Source: Synanceia verrucosa (Eukaryota > Chordata > Actinopteri > Perciformes > Synanceiidae). From it: 64,000 nucleotides of DNA. The stretch covers positions 10,234,835 to 10,298,834 of the forward strand of contig CM056562.1 of NCBI GenBank assembly GCA_029721515.1, read 5' to 3'. The translations under genes were made by a program, and so were the position numbers. The notes under the pieces were generated by a model that was not told where the DNA came from, ran no database searches, and saw only the letters and a list, made by a program, of their open reading frames with translations. How positions within the stretch are numbered: the stretch's first letter is position 1; the number at the start of each line of letters is the position of its first letter. Below are positions 48,871 through 61,625 of this stretch, piece after piece.

Positions 48871-51234
48871 TGAGTGAGAGAGAGAATAGTGTTTTTTCCA
48901 TGGTGGAAGGAGAGAGGACATTGTGATGGGTCGGACCACAGGACACCCTGGAGTTTCCTGGCAGCATGGAAACAACAGGGCACCCCCGCTCTTCTCAGCC
49001 ACTAGCAGTTATCTGCTGTCTATCTGTCTGCTGGCCTGAATAAACATGTGTCACTGCATGAAGGTGTCTGCCAGCAACACCCTTCAGCCACCTCCACCTG
49101 CTCCACCCCTGACAAAAAAAAGTCAGCTCTCATGCTAATGACATGATTTAGCCTCGCAGTTATTAGTGTTTTTGTGTGTCGTAAAATTGCTTTGATGTCT
49201 TCCTCCCATTTGCAGTGCAACAGGAGTTCACCTGGAGTTTTATTCCTGCAATAATTTGTTTTTTTCAGTGTTGATTCTTATGTTATGATTTGGTGGAAAA
49301 AAAGCTCTCTGAGCAAGGCATCATCCCTTTAGAGGATGAAAACAGTGTCAGGCAAGCTGAGTATTCAGCTGCAGGCGATCAGGGCAAGAAACTTCTTTTT
49401 TTGCTTAGTGAAATAAGCAAATCCAAAAACACAGCATTAATTATTCACCCTTCCTGCACCAGTCTGACATTCTGATTATGACTGGAGGTGGTTACAGGGT
49501 ATCAGTAAGGTTGCAGAATAGGCATGACAAAGGTACAAACTCTAATATGTTTGCTGCCAAGAATTATGGGCCTCTGTGATGTGAAAGCCGCCTGCAGGGT
49601 ATCAGAATGAATGGTAATAAGTCATCAGGAGAGAATGCAGCCTATTTAATGAGTGAAGGAGGAAGGAAAATTACTAGTCTCATTATTTTGTGAATGACAC
49701 TTATGGTCATTTTGTTTTCCCTTTTTAAAATAGGCAGCGCAGTACTGATTGTTGGGTAAAGCTGGAAATTGTTTGTGCTAATCGTGCACTTATGTAACTC
49801 AGAGACAGATACAGAGCAATGGAGCCTGATAGTATGAGACATGCAAGAAGGGTGTTGGTCCCTCTGGTTTGATTACAGGTGAGCAGGTTTGTCAGTGTCT
49901 GCTAAAATACTGTCACTCTGCCAAAACAAGCAGGCTTAAAGTCCAGAGGGCTGGGCTTGGAAAGCAACCAGTGACTGAGCACACTTCAAGGAATTGAGCT
50001 ATAGGGGTGGTTTTGTGCCAACCCAACATAGTCATCTTTGTTTTGTTCATGCACAACAATGCCATTGTATGCTAGTCACATTATCGCTGCGGTCTTTGCG
50101 TAACATCACAATGTGATCTGGTGCAACAGCTGCTCTGACACAGTTTTTGGAGGGCAGAGAGTCGACTCACTGCGCAACCAAGGTGGCGTTGATTGAATTA
50201 TAAAGCCATTTACAGCCCTCAGTGACAATAACAACCTCAGGCAACTAATGAGCTTATCTCCTATCCCACTGCTCACAAGCATATTTTTTTCAAGACTTGG
50301 CAAAACAAACCCACTTCCTGATGGTAAAATGCTGCAGCGACACCTCCAGTGGCATCAGTGTGATTTTCTCCCGTGGTGTGGAAGTTGAACTGAAGTGTCT
50401 GTAGTCTTGGGAGGCCTGTGCAGAGAGGGATGCACTGTGAAAACTGGCATGTTGATGCTTTCATGCTACTGTCACGCTGTTCACAAGGTGCCCTGGAGGA
50501 GTGTCACAACGCATTCTTCTCACCTAGTAGAGCATGTCCCTGTCACACTCTGGGTTGCTGTAGTCAGACAGGCATTCCCCTCCTGCCATCTGTCCCTGCT
50601 ATTACAGTTGCATGCATTAGTTATTCAAGTCACCTAGGTTCAAGCTTCACTCTGAGCTGGCTTCATGCTTAAATGTGCCTTCAAACGATAAGAAATTTGG
50701 TCTGTGTGAGGTAGGTTGCACAGCCTCACAGAGGCAGAGTCGGTATTATATGTCATCAAAAAGGGCCCATTTAGCGCCATTTACTGTTTCTAGGCAACTC
50801 AACTATTGCAGTTATGACATTGGTTGTGCTTTGAAAGGTCAGCATCAATCGACAGTTAAAAATAACAGCGCTCTCCCCACAGTAAAACAATGGCACTACC
50901 AACCAAGAGCAGTTTTACCACTGATCAAGAGTGGCCGCCTTTACTGAGTTATTCTGATGCCACAAAACAACAGCCATCTTCTTTTTAATATTGAATGTGT
51001 TACAAGATTTTTATGTAGGGTGAAGACATGTGTCAGACATATCTTCAGTCCACTGAACTTCCTGAATATGGTTATAATATATAAATGCCAGCTGGAAGTC
51101 ATAATAAGACATGCAAACAAGCTTCAGCTCTTGATGTTCTTCAACCACCAACCTCACAATAATTTGATTCACAGATAATGTTACTGTGTCCTCTTATTAT
51201 TTCTGAGACAATAGTACCCCAGGTTACTTATCAT

Positions 51235-51822
51235 ACAGTGAGTTTACATGGAGCCTAATATTCCAATTAGAATCGGATTAGAAGCCCAAACCGAATAAAA
51301 ATGTTCCATATAAACACCTCAATCCGCATAAAGAGGCCTAAACCGAATGGAATTTCATTCGGTTTCACAGGGGTAGAATATTTCTCTTCCCAAACCGATC
51401 AGATGTAAAATCTTATCATGTAAACGGTGAAACAGAATGCTGTCAGGCTGTATTCTATCTGCACATGCTCTGTCTTGACGTAGATGCGCAGTGACGTTTC
51501 CTCACTTGAAAAAATGGCGGCTTCCAAGCAGCAGTGCACACACGACTGGTCTTCGGTGGAGAGTTTATTTTTAATACAAACTCTCAAAGACCTGAACATC
51601 GCAATTACTGTGCTGATCAGACGATAGACATCCATCTTTGATCAATCACGTAATGTTTACATCGCTCTGCACGTGACACACAGCCGTTAAACGGCGGTTC
51701 CGATTAAATAAAGTGGCACATGTAAACACCAGATCGGAATAGATCACGTCACATGTAAACAGTTGACCTGAACTCTTCAATCGGAATGAAGAAAAGTCTG
51801 CATGTAAATGTGGCTATAGTCT
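51235..51822 (+). mobile_element. Non-autonomous DNA transposon, PIF/Harbinger-like, with Myb-like ORF remnant
   Basis: The left end TACAGTGAGTTTACATGGAG (51235) and the inverted right end CTGCATGTAAATGTGGCTATA (to about 51820) are imperfect TIRs. The motif CATGTAAAC recurs near both ends. Inside, a 37-codon frame starts at 51514 (MAASKQQCTHDWSSVESLFL...), then a stop. Its Trp-rich start resembles the Myb/SANT-like second protein of Harbinger elements. The rest of the element is coding-free. Superfamily assignment is tentative. Confidence 0.5.
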
Positions 51823-54800
51823 CCAAAAGCACAAAGAGGAAGTCCTTATATAGTTGTTTATGTCCACATTAACCAAGTCTTCCTCTCCTGGCACTTCCTG
51901 GTGTGACATTGTTATTAGTGCAACATTTGTATGTTGTGGTTTCCTAACCTCCCCCCATCTTCCAACACTCTCAGAAGCAGCAGAGAAGACACCACATGGT
52001 ACACTGCGTACAGCACATGGTTTCGGTTACAACAGGCTTTAGTTTTTGGAGAAGCTGTACATGCAGCTTCTTTAAGGCCGAATCATAAGCATAGGCAGGA
52101 AGAAATGTATTAAAACCCCGCTGATTTTATACCAGTCTCTCATGTAGTCACATGAATGCTGTTTCCATGCATTTGCAAATCCTTGTTGTGTTTGTGGCGT
52201 GCCTGCTCATATGACCACGGATATGTGAGTCAGAGGAAGTGGGTAAAAGCTGAGATACAGTGCTAAGAGCTTTAATTACCATTATTCATTATTTAAAGTT
52301 CAGTATGTCATGATGATAACAGCTAAATGAAACTGAAACGAATATGTGCTTTTTTTATTTAATGCCACACAAGTTGCTGAAAACCTACATCATTACATTT
52401 CAAATATGCTGCATGAATATTAGTTCACTGGAAACAATTAAGATTTAATTCCAGTTTTCAAAGAGCAGAAAGACATGGAACCATTTTTATTTATGTTGTT
52501 ATCTCTCACTGTCTGTCACGACAGCTGCAGCAGAACATTGGTTATAACTATATACACCAGAGATGAAAGTGAAGCATATACACACAGAATCTAATTGCAA
52601 TGAGGACTTAAAAGGCTGCAGATGAGCGCGTAAATCTGTGATAGAGAAAATGCATTATGCACAGTTCAGATAAGATGGACATCATTTGTCTGCTTCCATT
52701 TGGAGTCCAAGCACTCAAGGCAATTTGACTGCAGTGTTTCTCTTCAGAGAGGATCCATTAGTTATTGGCAGAATAGCTCGGGGCCAATAAAACACATTGA
52801 CTTCAACCTTTACATCCTATTTCCCTTCCCGTCCGAGCCCTTTCATGGTTCATGCTCTCACATTACCTTCATCTTATTCCCGCCTTCAGCACTCATACAT
52901 GATGATGGGTTTCCACTGTGGAATTTTTGTTAGCAAACATGAAACACACATCAGGGATAACAGATAAAGTGTTTATTACGAGTAAATGGTTATGGTAAAA
53001 AAAAAAACAAAAAAAAAAAACAATGATTTGATGTGTCACCTTGGAGATGGCAGTTGACAGCTGTTCCATGCACAAGCTGGGCTTAATTGGCGGGGAAATT
53101 AGCCTGACCTTGACTGCGGCGGCTCAGCCAACGAGCGCCGCTGCCTGCCACTTGAAATGACATTGTTGTAATTTCCAACAGCAACGAGCAAACACTCTGA
53201 GCATTAATTATATGGTGGAATGTGCCTTGGTGCAACAGACGCACACAGTGAATACTTATGTAAGCTGTCGCTCCAGTCTCCATAGTTACCCGCAGCATTC
53301 TAACACATGCCTCCTCCATATACCTCCCCTGAAGTGGGCTGTTTCCATGGAAACCAGGCAGCTGCCTTTGATGATGGCTCTCACAAAATGACACCCGCTG
53401 ATACCGCTGGCTGCACAGAGCCTCCGAGAGGGAGGATGGATGGATGAGCGGGTGGGTGGTGGTGGGTTTGTGGAGAGAAATGATGGAGAAAATGAAAGAC
53501 AGTTATTTCTCCCAGGAACTGAGTCACGTAATCGCAGCACAGCTCGCCGTTGAGTGCTTTACCTGGCACCAAAGCAGGCAGCGTTAGGGACGACATGATG
53601 CAGATGAGGTGCAGCAGGGCCGGCATGATTAACATGGCTCATGTTGCCTCATCTGTCGTTAAAAACAAGTCACATTTCTGTGCCTTGGCTGTGAGGGTAA
53701 GAGACACATTTCAAGAGAGGTTCTTGCACCACCATCTGCTGCACTCTCTTCTTCAAACAGACGAGTGTCGGAGTGTCAGAATACTTTCCCTCGCTCCTCT
53801 GCATTCATGCCACTGCTCTACAGTCATTCAGCAGTGGCAGTACAACCCATATTTTCCACTGCATCTCCTCTTTATCAGCTTTTTGACCTTCCTTTCATAT
53901 CAGAGTGTGCATCGTGTGGGAGATCCTGTTGCATCAGGAGCAAACTGTTTGCGGTTAGAAGCGACAGTTATTCATCACCGTTGTGCAACATCCTTGAATA
54001 ACCAGATACCATTTTTGCCCATCCTAACTGAAATTGGCTCTGAATCAACTCCACCTCCTGCTAGCTGTGAGCTGTGTGGCATGGGTTTAATAGGTGCAGT
54101 CTGGGTGTCAGTGGGCAGATGAAACTCTTACCTGAATGTGTGTCTCCTGCCTGTTGGCCAAAGCAGCCTGCACGATGCTCACTTGGTAGAGAAAATAGCT
54201 TTGGCAGCAGCAAGCAGATCAAAGTGATAAGACAAGTAATCCCCATGAGTCAGAAGGAAACCAGCTGGGGGGAGGGGAGGCATGTATGTGCCTCTGCGGG
54301 GAAGGCCAGAGCAGCTTTATGTTTCTTATATTATCACTTTCCCTTATTTACATAGACCCATCAGCTTTGTGTGAGAGAGTTTTGTTTGTAAGTGTTGAGA
54401 CACTCCTCCAGTGTTTCAGTTTGATCTTCCTGTAAGGTAACTTTGAAGTTTAAAGGGCATTCTCGCTCTTACTGAATCTGAAAATCACTGTACTTTCCCC
54501 CTTGTGAGGAGCACCAGCTGTGTCACTACACGCCTTGCTCTGAGCTGGGGCATATTTAGCAGCTGCTGCGCTCGTTTCAGACACAAAACTAATAGTCTCA
54601 AGATCTTATGTTTCTGAAAGTGAGACGCATCATGCTCACAGGCCAAATGATCTAACCGCAGTGATAAGAGGCGCTGCCAGTTTGTGGTAATGCGTCATGA
54701 TGGGGATCGAATATGTAGTCCTGAAAGAAAATGAAAGGGAAAGAAGGAAAGAAAAAGCATTAAGTGTGAAAGAACGAGCATTATCTCACCGAGACAAAGA

Positions 54801-57800
54801 CGTGCATTTTAAGCTTGGTTGCTTATCTTGACCAGTCTGTGTTCCATCCTCCTTTTATTGACATTGTCTAGCAGGAGGCAGTCCTCTTGGCTGATAGGTC
54901 ACTGATATTAAAGATGTCTGATGTGTCAGTGCTCTGAGATGATTGTTAAGTTTTAATCATGAGACAGAGACACTTTCTAACTTAAACAAATTGCTCCTGA
55001 GAGCGTCCTCTATCGTGCCTTCGTGTCTAGATTAGCTGGTAATGGAGAAAATGTCATTAGCCAGTCGACTCACTGGAAGAGTATGCACGTGTGAATGAAT
55101 GACTTCAGATCCTAGCATTTTGATGGAAGTGTGGTGATGGAAGAATGTTCAGTATGACTCAAATTTCCTTCGATACATCACACTCTGTGGGTGTACTTGC
55201 CTTCCCTCAGCAGCAAGTACAGTAGTCAGACATTGCAGGCAGTTTAAAGCGCAGGTGCAAGTAAAAGTATATTATCCAGGCAGAGACAGCCGGGGTAGGC
55301 TGATGTTCGTTTGGGGCTTTGTGCCAAAGAGGAAGTTATTCTGCTCTCGAAAGCACGGTTGTGAAAATACAGTACATTCAGCACAGATGGCCGCGCTGAG
55401 TCACGTCACGAGGCTTCCTCCTTTTCTGCTGGATAATCCTCATCAATTAGCTCTATTGTCAGCTGGCTTTTCACACCAGTGAAACTTATGCCTGAATGCT
55501 TGATGGCCCAGAATCTGGGCCTCTTTTTCCTTTGAATGGTGACTCACCCATCGGGGAAGAAAATCTTTTATTGTTGGAGCTTTTCTCTTCAGTGAGTTTG
55601 GATGATTTATTTACGAAGCCGCAGGCATTCGCAGCTTAACCCTCCCACCGTGTACTGTCATGAATAAAGACGCAGTTGCATCACAGTTTTCATCAGTTTA
55701 ACACCAAAGGCACACCCAAAGGGTTTAAAAAAGTGCACTTGTGGGAAAGACGGTGAGCAGGCTCTTACCTGTCCTTGTCCTGCTTTTAGTGTTTGAATGA
55801 GGTATTGTTATCTCTGCGATTGCTTTCACGGTATCAGTGACGGGAACTGGATACAACCACAAGAGAGTTTCTGAGGCAGATGTGCTACTGGAAACATTAT
55901 CCCTGCCTCCAACATGTACAAAGACATAAATGCACAAAAGGAATGCGAGAGCTCAACATATCTCACTTCCTGTGCTAAACTTGACCTCTGAACCTAACGT
56001 ATACTGATACTTCTGACAGGTGTGGTAGAAAAAGGGCAAAACAGAAGCAATTTCTAGATTTTGGGATATAACTAGATATCTGGATAGATAGACTAGATAA
56101 GCCTAGGTTTGTCATGTACCTAATGACAGGGCAATTATCTGCATGGAGCATTTTAGAATATTTTAGCACATTATGTAACGGCCTTAATGGCCATTTAGTA
56201 AACATAGTAAACATTTACCCGCAAAAGATATTTCACCCAAGAAACCAAAACAGAGCCAAAGAGTATTGGACTTGAATTTCTCAGGTATCTAACCACTCAT
56301 GAAATGAATGCTAACACTGCCTTGTGTGAAGAACAAAATTCTAAATAAAAAATAATGCAGAACGTAAGAGGGTGAAAAAGAGGAATATACGCTGTTTGAA
56401 ACAGCTGATTATTAATGAGCAAGAGTACATCAAGCTGACTGGAGCTGTGACAGGAAACTATAAATGAGGTTTTGGAGGTTTAGGCAAAATTTCACACAAA
56501 AAAGCACCTCCTTCCTCCTGGTTGGTAATCAGAGTGTACAGTATTAGCACGTCTTCATGCTTGTAGAGGTGTGTAATGCAGCGTGACATATAGTCCGTCT
56601 ATTTGAGGAGCTGTAATGGGATCTGTGAATGGCACAAGCACATGTGTCGTTGTGGTGCGAACAACACTTACATCATGGTGTAGGTGTGTGTCAGAGACGA
56701 GCTTTGCTATATAAGAAATGAGGACACTGAATATGTTCTCCTTTGAAAGTGGGACAGCTTCAGTAACTTGCTGCATACATGATATCAGTCTGTTTCTTTT
56801 CCTCAGGCAGTACACAAATTTTGTCTCAAGCACAGACTTCCCGTTTGCTCCACTCTGTACAGAAGCCTTGAAAATAATTTGCAGGGCAGGGGCATGATGC
56901 TGAATTTCTGAGGGCTGTTTCTGTTGATTCAGAGAGAAAATCCACTTTACAGCATGTGCAGCCAGCCAAGTGTCCAATTAGTGCTGTAAAAAAAGATTTC
57001 CTCATCAAGACAGGATTGGAATTACATTCTGTGAATTCAGGAGCCGTCTTTGCCAGGGCCTGACACAAGGGAATCAGTGATTTCACTGAAATATCAAACT
57101 GTGCCATAAATTATAGTGTTCCATTGCCTACAACCTTGATCCGCCGGAGTGAGGCAATTTCGCCGTCTTTTCTGTTGAAGATGAGCTGCGGCACTCCAGC
57201 TGTACTCCTGCGGATATTCAAATAATTGCCCTCCACTATGTGCGAGAGAGAGAGAATGAATTTGAATAATGTATTGCAATGGGAGAGAGGCCACAAGGCC
57301 TCCGAGGTCGTAAATTCTGCTGCTACATAAGCTCAGCCCACGGGAACGAGAGGCACACAGGGTTGTTTATAAAATGCCCTTGGAAAAATGAGTCTAATCC
57401 CCAGCCAAACCGTAAGCCATGGGGAGAGCATTAGATAACCCACAAGCTGCAGAGTAATGAGAGTAATGAGGGAGATGGAGAATCAGAGCCAGGACAGAGA
57501 GAATGCATCCATTTATTGGCTGTATGCTCTGATTGCCCAGACCATTTGAGACAAACTGGAGCCTGACACAGTGCTGGAGTCCATTTCGTCTGATCAGCAG
57601 CAATAAGCGCTTTCCACAGCCAGTGAGTGCTGCCGGCTGGCCGCAGCCTTATGTGATGCACATTGTATAACCAGTATCTAGTCTCAACATCAGTGACCTA
57701 TTGTGGCCACAAGCATACACACAAAGACTTTTAAACTTGACAGTATTGACCAACAAATATAAAATTCCAACAGGAAATGTAACGCTGAGGAGGTTTTTTG

Positions 57801-58196
57801 GAGGCTTTCCATTGTTTTGTGTCACTATCCCAACTGTTTTCATCCAACTAACAATGCTACCACCTTGCTGCTTTGCGTTAGCTGCAATGCAAATGATGCT
57901 GTTGTGATACTTTACACGTCTAACAGTCGGCTGCAGCTGACTTGTTTATTGTATATTTCTATGGACAACATTAATGCACTTTCACCATGTTATTTGTCAC
58001 AGTGCTTGCTGTGTATACCACAGTGCTACTCCATCACAGGGACATCCAGAAAAGCAAACAAAAGGCTCTTTACTCACAGACAGCTGACAGGCCAGCCTAC
58101 CAGACCAGCCCATACAGAGCAAGCCCAGATTCCCCAGCTCCCCTTGAAGTCTCATTAATAGCAGAAGCAGGCTTCCTCCTGTTTACTCAAAAATGA

Positions 58197-58215
58197 GTGT
58201 GTGTGTGTGTGTGTG
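58197..58215. repeat. (GT)n microsatellite with G tract
   Basis: A GT run of 19 bases ending in a run of G residues. Confidence 0.9.
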
Positions 58216-59555
58216 GGGGGGTTTACTTTTGCACAGTGTAGGTGAGCGGCGGGGCTAGCTGGCTGACTGCAGTGTTATTGCGTCCAAAAGGGTTCCTGTA
58301 AATGAGGGCTGCCTGCCCGCCCGCCACTGCATCCCTCCACCTTCTTCTGGCAGCCCACCCCATAAAGCCTGGGTGACGGAGCAGGTAATAAAGGGCCTGA
58401 ACGCAATGAGTCAGCACTTTAGCCTCCATTTAATTTCATCTGAATGCAGCGCTAACCCCCCTCACACTGCTTCCCCACCCCCACCGCTACCCCTTCTGTC
58501 TCCCCATACCGCTCCTCTCGCCTTTCTTTCTCTGCAGCAGACTTAACCCATTCCTGCCTCCTGTGTCAGACTTGGATGACTGCAGTGCTTTCAAACCTGC
58601 AAACACTGCCTCATGGCTGTATGTGTTTTTATAAACTGCTTCCCTGTCAACCCCCTCCCTGGAAAATGGCAGTAAATCAGGACCATGTGCTTTGAATGTT
58701 TCCGTCCTTTGTTGTTTTTGGTATGCAGCCTCTTAAACTTTGCCGTGCTGACAGTGAGTGTTGGTGAAGTGGAGGCGGGGGCTAGAGAGGGAATGTAGGC
58801 CACAAATTCCTTTCCTAGGAGCTGTCTCAACACAAGCAAATGCTGCAGCACAATCAGACCAGGATTTCCGCTGTTCCACAGTGTGGGCCAGACTCGTTGA
58901 GCTTTCCTCTCACTTTGCACGAACCCGAGGTTCAGATCCCTGCTGTTGCTCCCAGCTCCTAGTCTTGCATGATGTGCAACTTTCCATCCTTTAACAGATC
59001 CGTCTCCTCCCATTAAAATGATTGCCTGGCTGTTGCTCTTTGTTCTGCATCTGCATCTTTCTAAACCAGTTGCTGTTCAAAATGTGTGTTGTACCTAAAT
59101 ATGTACACTCAGTCAGGCCAGCAGGCTTTGTTCTTGTCTCCTGCACCTACAGTTTGCAGATACTTTTGTATCTTACATGTTTAGTGCAACATCCTCTTAC
59201 AATTTCATCAGTATCCACTTAAAACCATTTTAACAACTTTTGTTCTAGGCTTTGAAGTTTTTTTTTCTGATGAGATAATTTGACTTATTTGTCCCTCGGT
59301 TTGTGTCAGTAATATTCTCTAGTCAGTAATAGTTCTCCAGTCTCTAGACTCGACTCTGAAAGAAATTTATATGGACTAAAAGTTTTGCATGTCTAGTTCC
59401 AGCTTTAACTCTATAACATGAGATCTTTTGTCATCCAATGCCTAATTATGGTTTGTCCCTTACTCTGTCCCCTCTCCTGCTCCACTGGGCTCGTTCGTTT
59501 TTATTTATTGTTTGTGCTGTTCCCTGGGAAGGAGGGATGACATTGTCCAGACCTC

Positions 59556-59578
59556 CTCTCTCTCTCTCTCTCTTTCTT
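59556..59578. repeat. (CT)n microsatellite
   Basis: A CT run of about 20 bases inside a longer pyrimidine-rich tract that extends to about 59650. Confidence 0.85.
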
Positions 59579-59867
59579 TTCCTGCTTCTCCACCCCTCAT
59601 GATAACTCTCTCTTTCCCTTTTGGACTCCCTCTCTTCCTCCTCCTCCCTATTCCAGTGCTCTGCCTTTATGTCTCATGCAGCTGCAGTACAATAACAGTG
59701 TTTGAGTGCAATAGTGCAGACAGGACTTTGGTTTAAATAAGTACCCCTGAGGCCACATAATAACCCAGCAACCCCCTGTCCTAGTCTCGTAGTCCATCCC
59801 TCAGTGCTGGGGCCTGCTCCACAACACATTCCTCCTCAGGCACCCTGCCAGCCACTCAGCCAGTCAC

Positions 59868-59899
59868 TCAACCAGCCAGCCAGCCAGCCAGGCAGCCAA
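59868..59899. repeat. (CCAG)n tetranucleotide repeat
   Basis: CCAG is repeated five times in a row, then degenerates to GCAG. The imperfect upstream sequence (59845-59867) shares the unit. Confidence 0.85.
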
Positions 59900-61211
59900 A
59901 CCACATAGGAAAAATACAGAGCATGGAACTGTGATTCATTGCCCTGATATAGAATATCATCTCCTCCCTTCTCCTTGGTCCAACAGCTGGTTTCCTGGAG
60001 GCAGACTTGTGCAGTGGGAGTTTGGGCTGGGGAGGGAAGGCGGTGGACTCGAGGAGGCTCCGACTTTGCTCCTTCAAAAGCCTCCCTGTTCACATCTGCA
60101 GCTCCTTGCCGCAGTGTTGCAGCATCTCCATGAGCAGCATATGTTCAGGTGAAGGAGAAAACATGCATTGAAATAAAATAAATCACGTAATGTAGGGTAC
60201 TGCATTCTGATATCAGTTGAGGTCTTGGTTTTTACATGCTGAAGGTCCCGGCATGTTTGGAGGTGAAAAGGTGAAGTGGTGATGGGAGGGTTTGTTCCTC
60301 CAGCTGTCAGAGATGGATGACTTGTGCCTCAGAGAGAATTAGTTTGCCTGCATTGTTGGTGATATGGGAATTATTAACTCATCACTGAATAAGACCATCA
60401 ACTACTGTGACAATTTATCCCTCTGTAACAAAAAATCCTACTATATCCAAACCCCAGGGATAGATGTCATGACAATAAAGGAATCTGTTAGTTTAAACCA
60501 ACCACAAAGTCAGTGATGCAGGGTTTGAATAGAGTTCCTCTGAATTTTTTACATTTGCAAGTAGAACACCCTTAACCTACTTTAGAGAGCATGTCAAGTC
60601 ATATGTCTGTGTGGCCTTTCATGTCTACACAGTGACCTTCGAGTAGAGGAGAAGAATAGAAGCAGGGCTCACTTCCCTCCTGTGCATGAACAGCCTAATT
60701 TAGGAAAGCGTGTCAGCATGAACCTTTGTCACATTGCCGGGCTCAGAATACCCATTGTTCCCTTGATAGAGTCATTCTACTTAGAAAAAGGCTTTTAAGA
60801 GAGTGGAGAATATCCTGCATCCTGTGCCTGTACACATCTGCAGTTGTATGCATGCAGCCGGTGAATTAGTGCACACATGCATGATATAGGGAGATTAAGA
60901 ATAGAAGTAGGCTAGCATGAGATCATGTGTGCTCTGGTTCATTAGGTACATTTAATATAGTCTGCCTAGTAAGCCATCTGTTCCATGCGCATGGTGCCAG
61001 ATATGATGTGATACTGGCAGCCATGGTGGTCCCTGTTTACCATTTTGAATGGTGGTTGTTATGTGCTACGGCTAGAATATAGTCTTTAAAATCAAATCCT
61101 CTCATTAATATTCTCCATCCCCTACAGCAAGGATTTTGGTATAATTTTTTAATATTAGATTTGTCCACAAAATAACCACCTTGAAAGTAAGATGAGTGCA
61201 TTGATATAGTA

Positions 61212-61260
61212 GCTGAAGACGCTGAGCTGAGCTGAGCTTAGCTTATCTTAGCTTAGCTCA
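61212..61260. repeat. GAGCT/TAGCT pentamer repeat
   Basis: GCTGAGCTGAGCTGAGCTTAGCTTATCTTAGCTTAGCTC is built from five-base GAGCT and TTAGC units. Confidence 0.75.
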
Positions 61261-61347
61261 AAGATTGCAAACAAAAACAGCTTGGGTTTGGCCGAAGGTA
61301 ACACCTACCAGCACCTCTACAGCTCATTCATTAAAGGTGCTCTATAT

Positions 61348-61440
61348 CAGTGGTCCCCAACCTTTCTCACGCAACGGACTGGTTTCACGTAATGAACTGG
61401 GGGGGTACATGGTACAAACAACTCATCATTACACCAGATT
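61348..61440 (+). mobile_element. hAT-type transposon end (fragment)
   Basis: CAGTGGTCCCCAACCTTTCT followed by ACGGACTGGTTTCACGTAATG matches the usual terminus of vertebrate hAT elements (CAGTGGT..CCCAACC, then CGGACCGGTTT). Only this end is seen; no opposite terminus lies in the next 180 bases before the microsatellite. Confidence 0.55.
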
Positions 61441-61525
61441 ACTGGGAGCCCTATGTCTGTCACAGACAGATAGAAAGCGGCCATTTTTCAAAACACAACA
61501 TCTTTCAGATTGTCTTTATATGCGG

Positions 61526-61623
61526 TATCTATGTATCTATCTATCTATCTATCTGTCTATACACACACGTGTGTGTGTGTGTGTGTGTGTATATATACGT
61601 GTGTGTGTGTGTGTGTGTGTATA
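61526..61623. repeat. Compound (CTAT)n / (AC)n / (GT)n microsatellite
   Basis: CTAT tetranucleotides (61526-61560), then ACACACAC and two (GT)n blocks separated by ATATATAC. The Tc1 element begins right after it. Confidence 0.93.
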
Positions 61624-61625
61624 TA

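Larger units (their letters stand above)
42412..51232. other. Non-coding intergenic DNA
   Basis: No gene is recognisable. It holds (CA)n at 45098-45153, a GTTAGCTGCC minisatellite at 47698-47795 and (GT)n at 48838-48868. Open frames reach about 95 codons, and several are simple-repeat translations. Confidence 0.55.
51823..61347. other. Non-coding intergenic DNA
   Basis: No gene is recognisable. The longest open frame (53550-54122, + strand, 190 codons) has no recognisable domain and overlaps long frames on both strands; it is taken as chance. A palindromic GTTTCCATGGAAAC is at 53341-53354. Microsatellites occur at 58197, 59556 and 59868. The stretch 53040-53290 looks like candidate conserved non-coding DNA. 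Confidence 0.5.

Noticed and set aside
53341..53354. GTTTCCATGGAAAC as a true X-box
   Set aside because: Two mismatches to the consensus. Noted only as a palindrome.
53550..54122. 190-codon open frame on the + strand
   Set aside because: No domain or known family is visible. Overlapping long frames occur on both strands, which points to chance.
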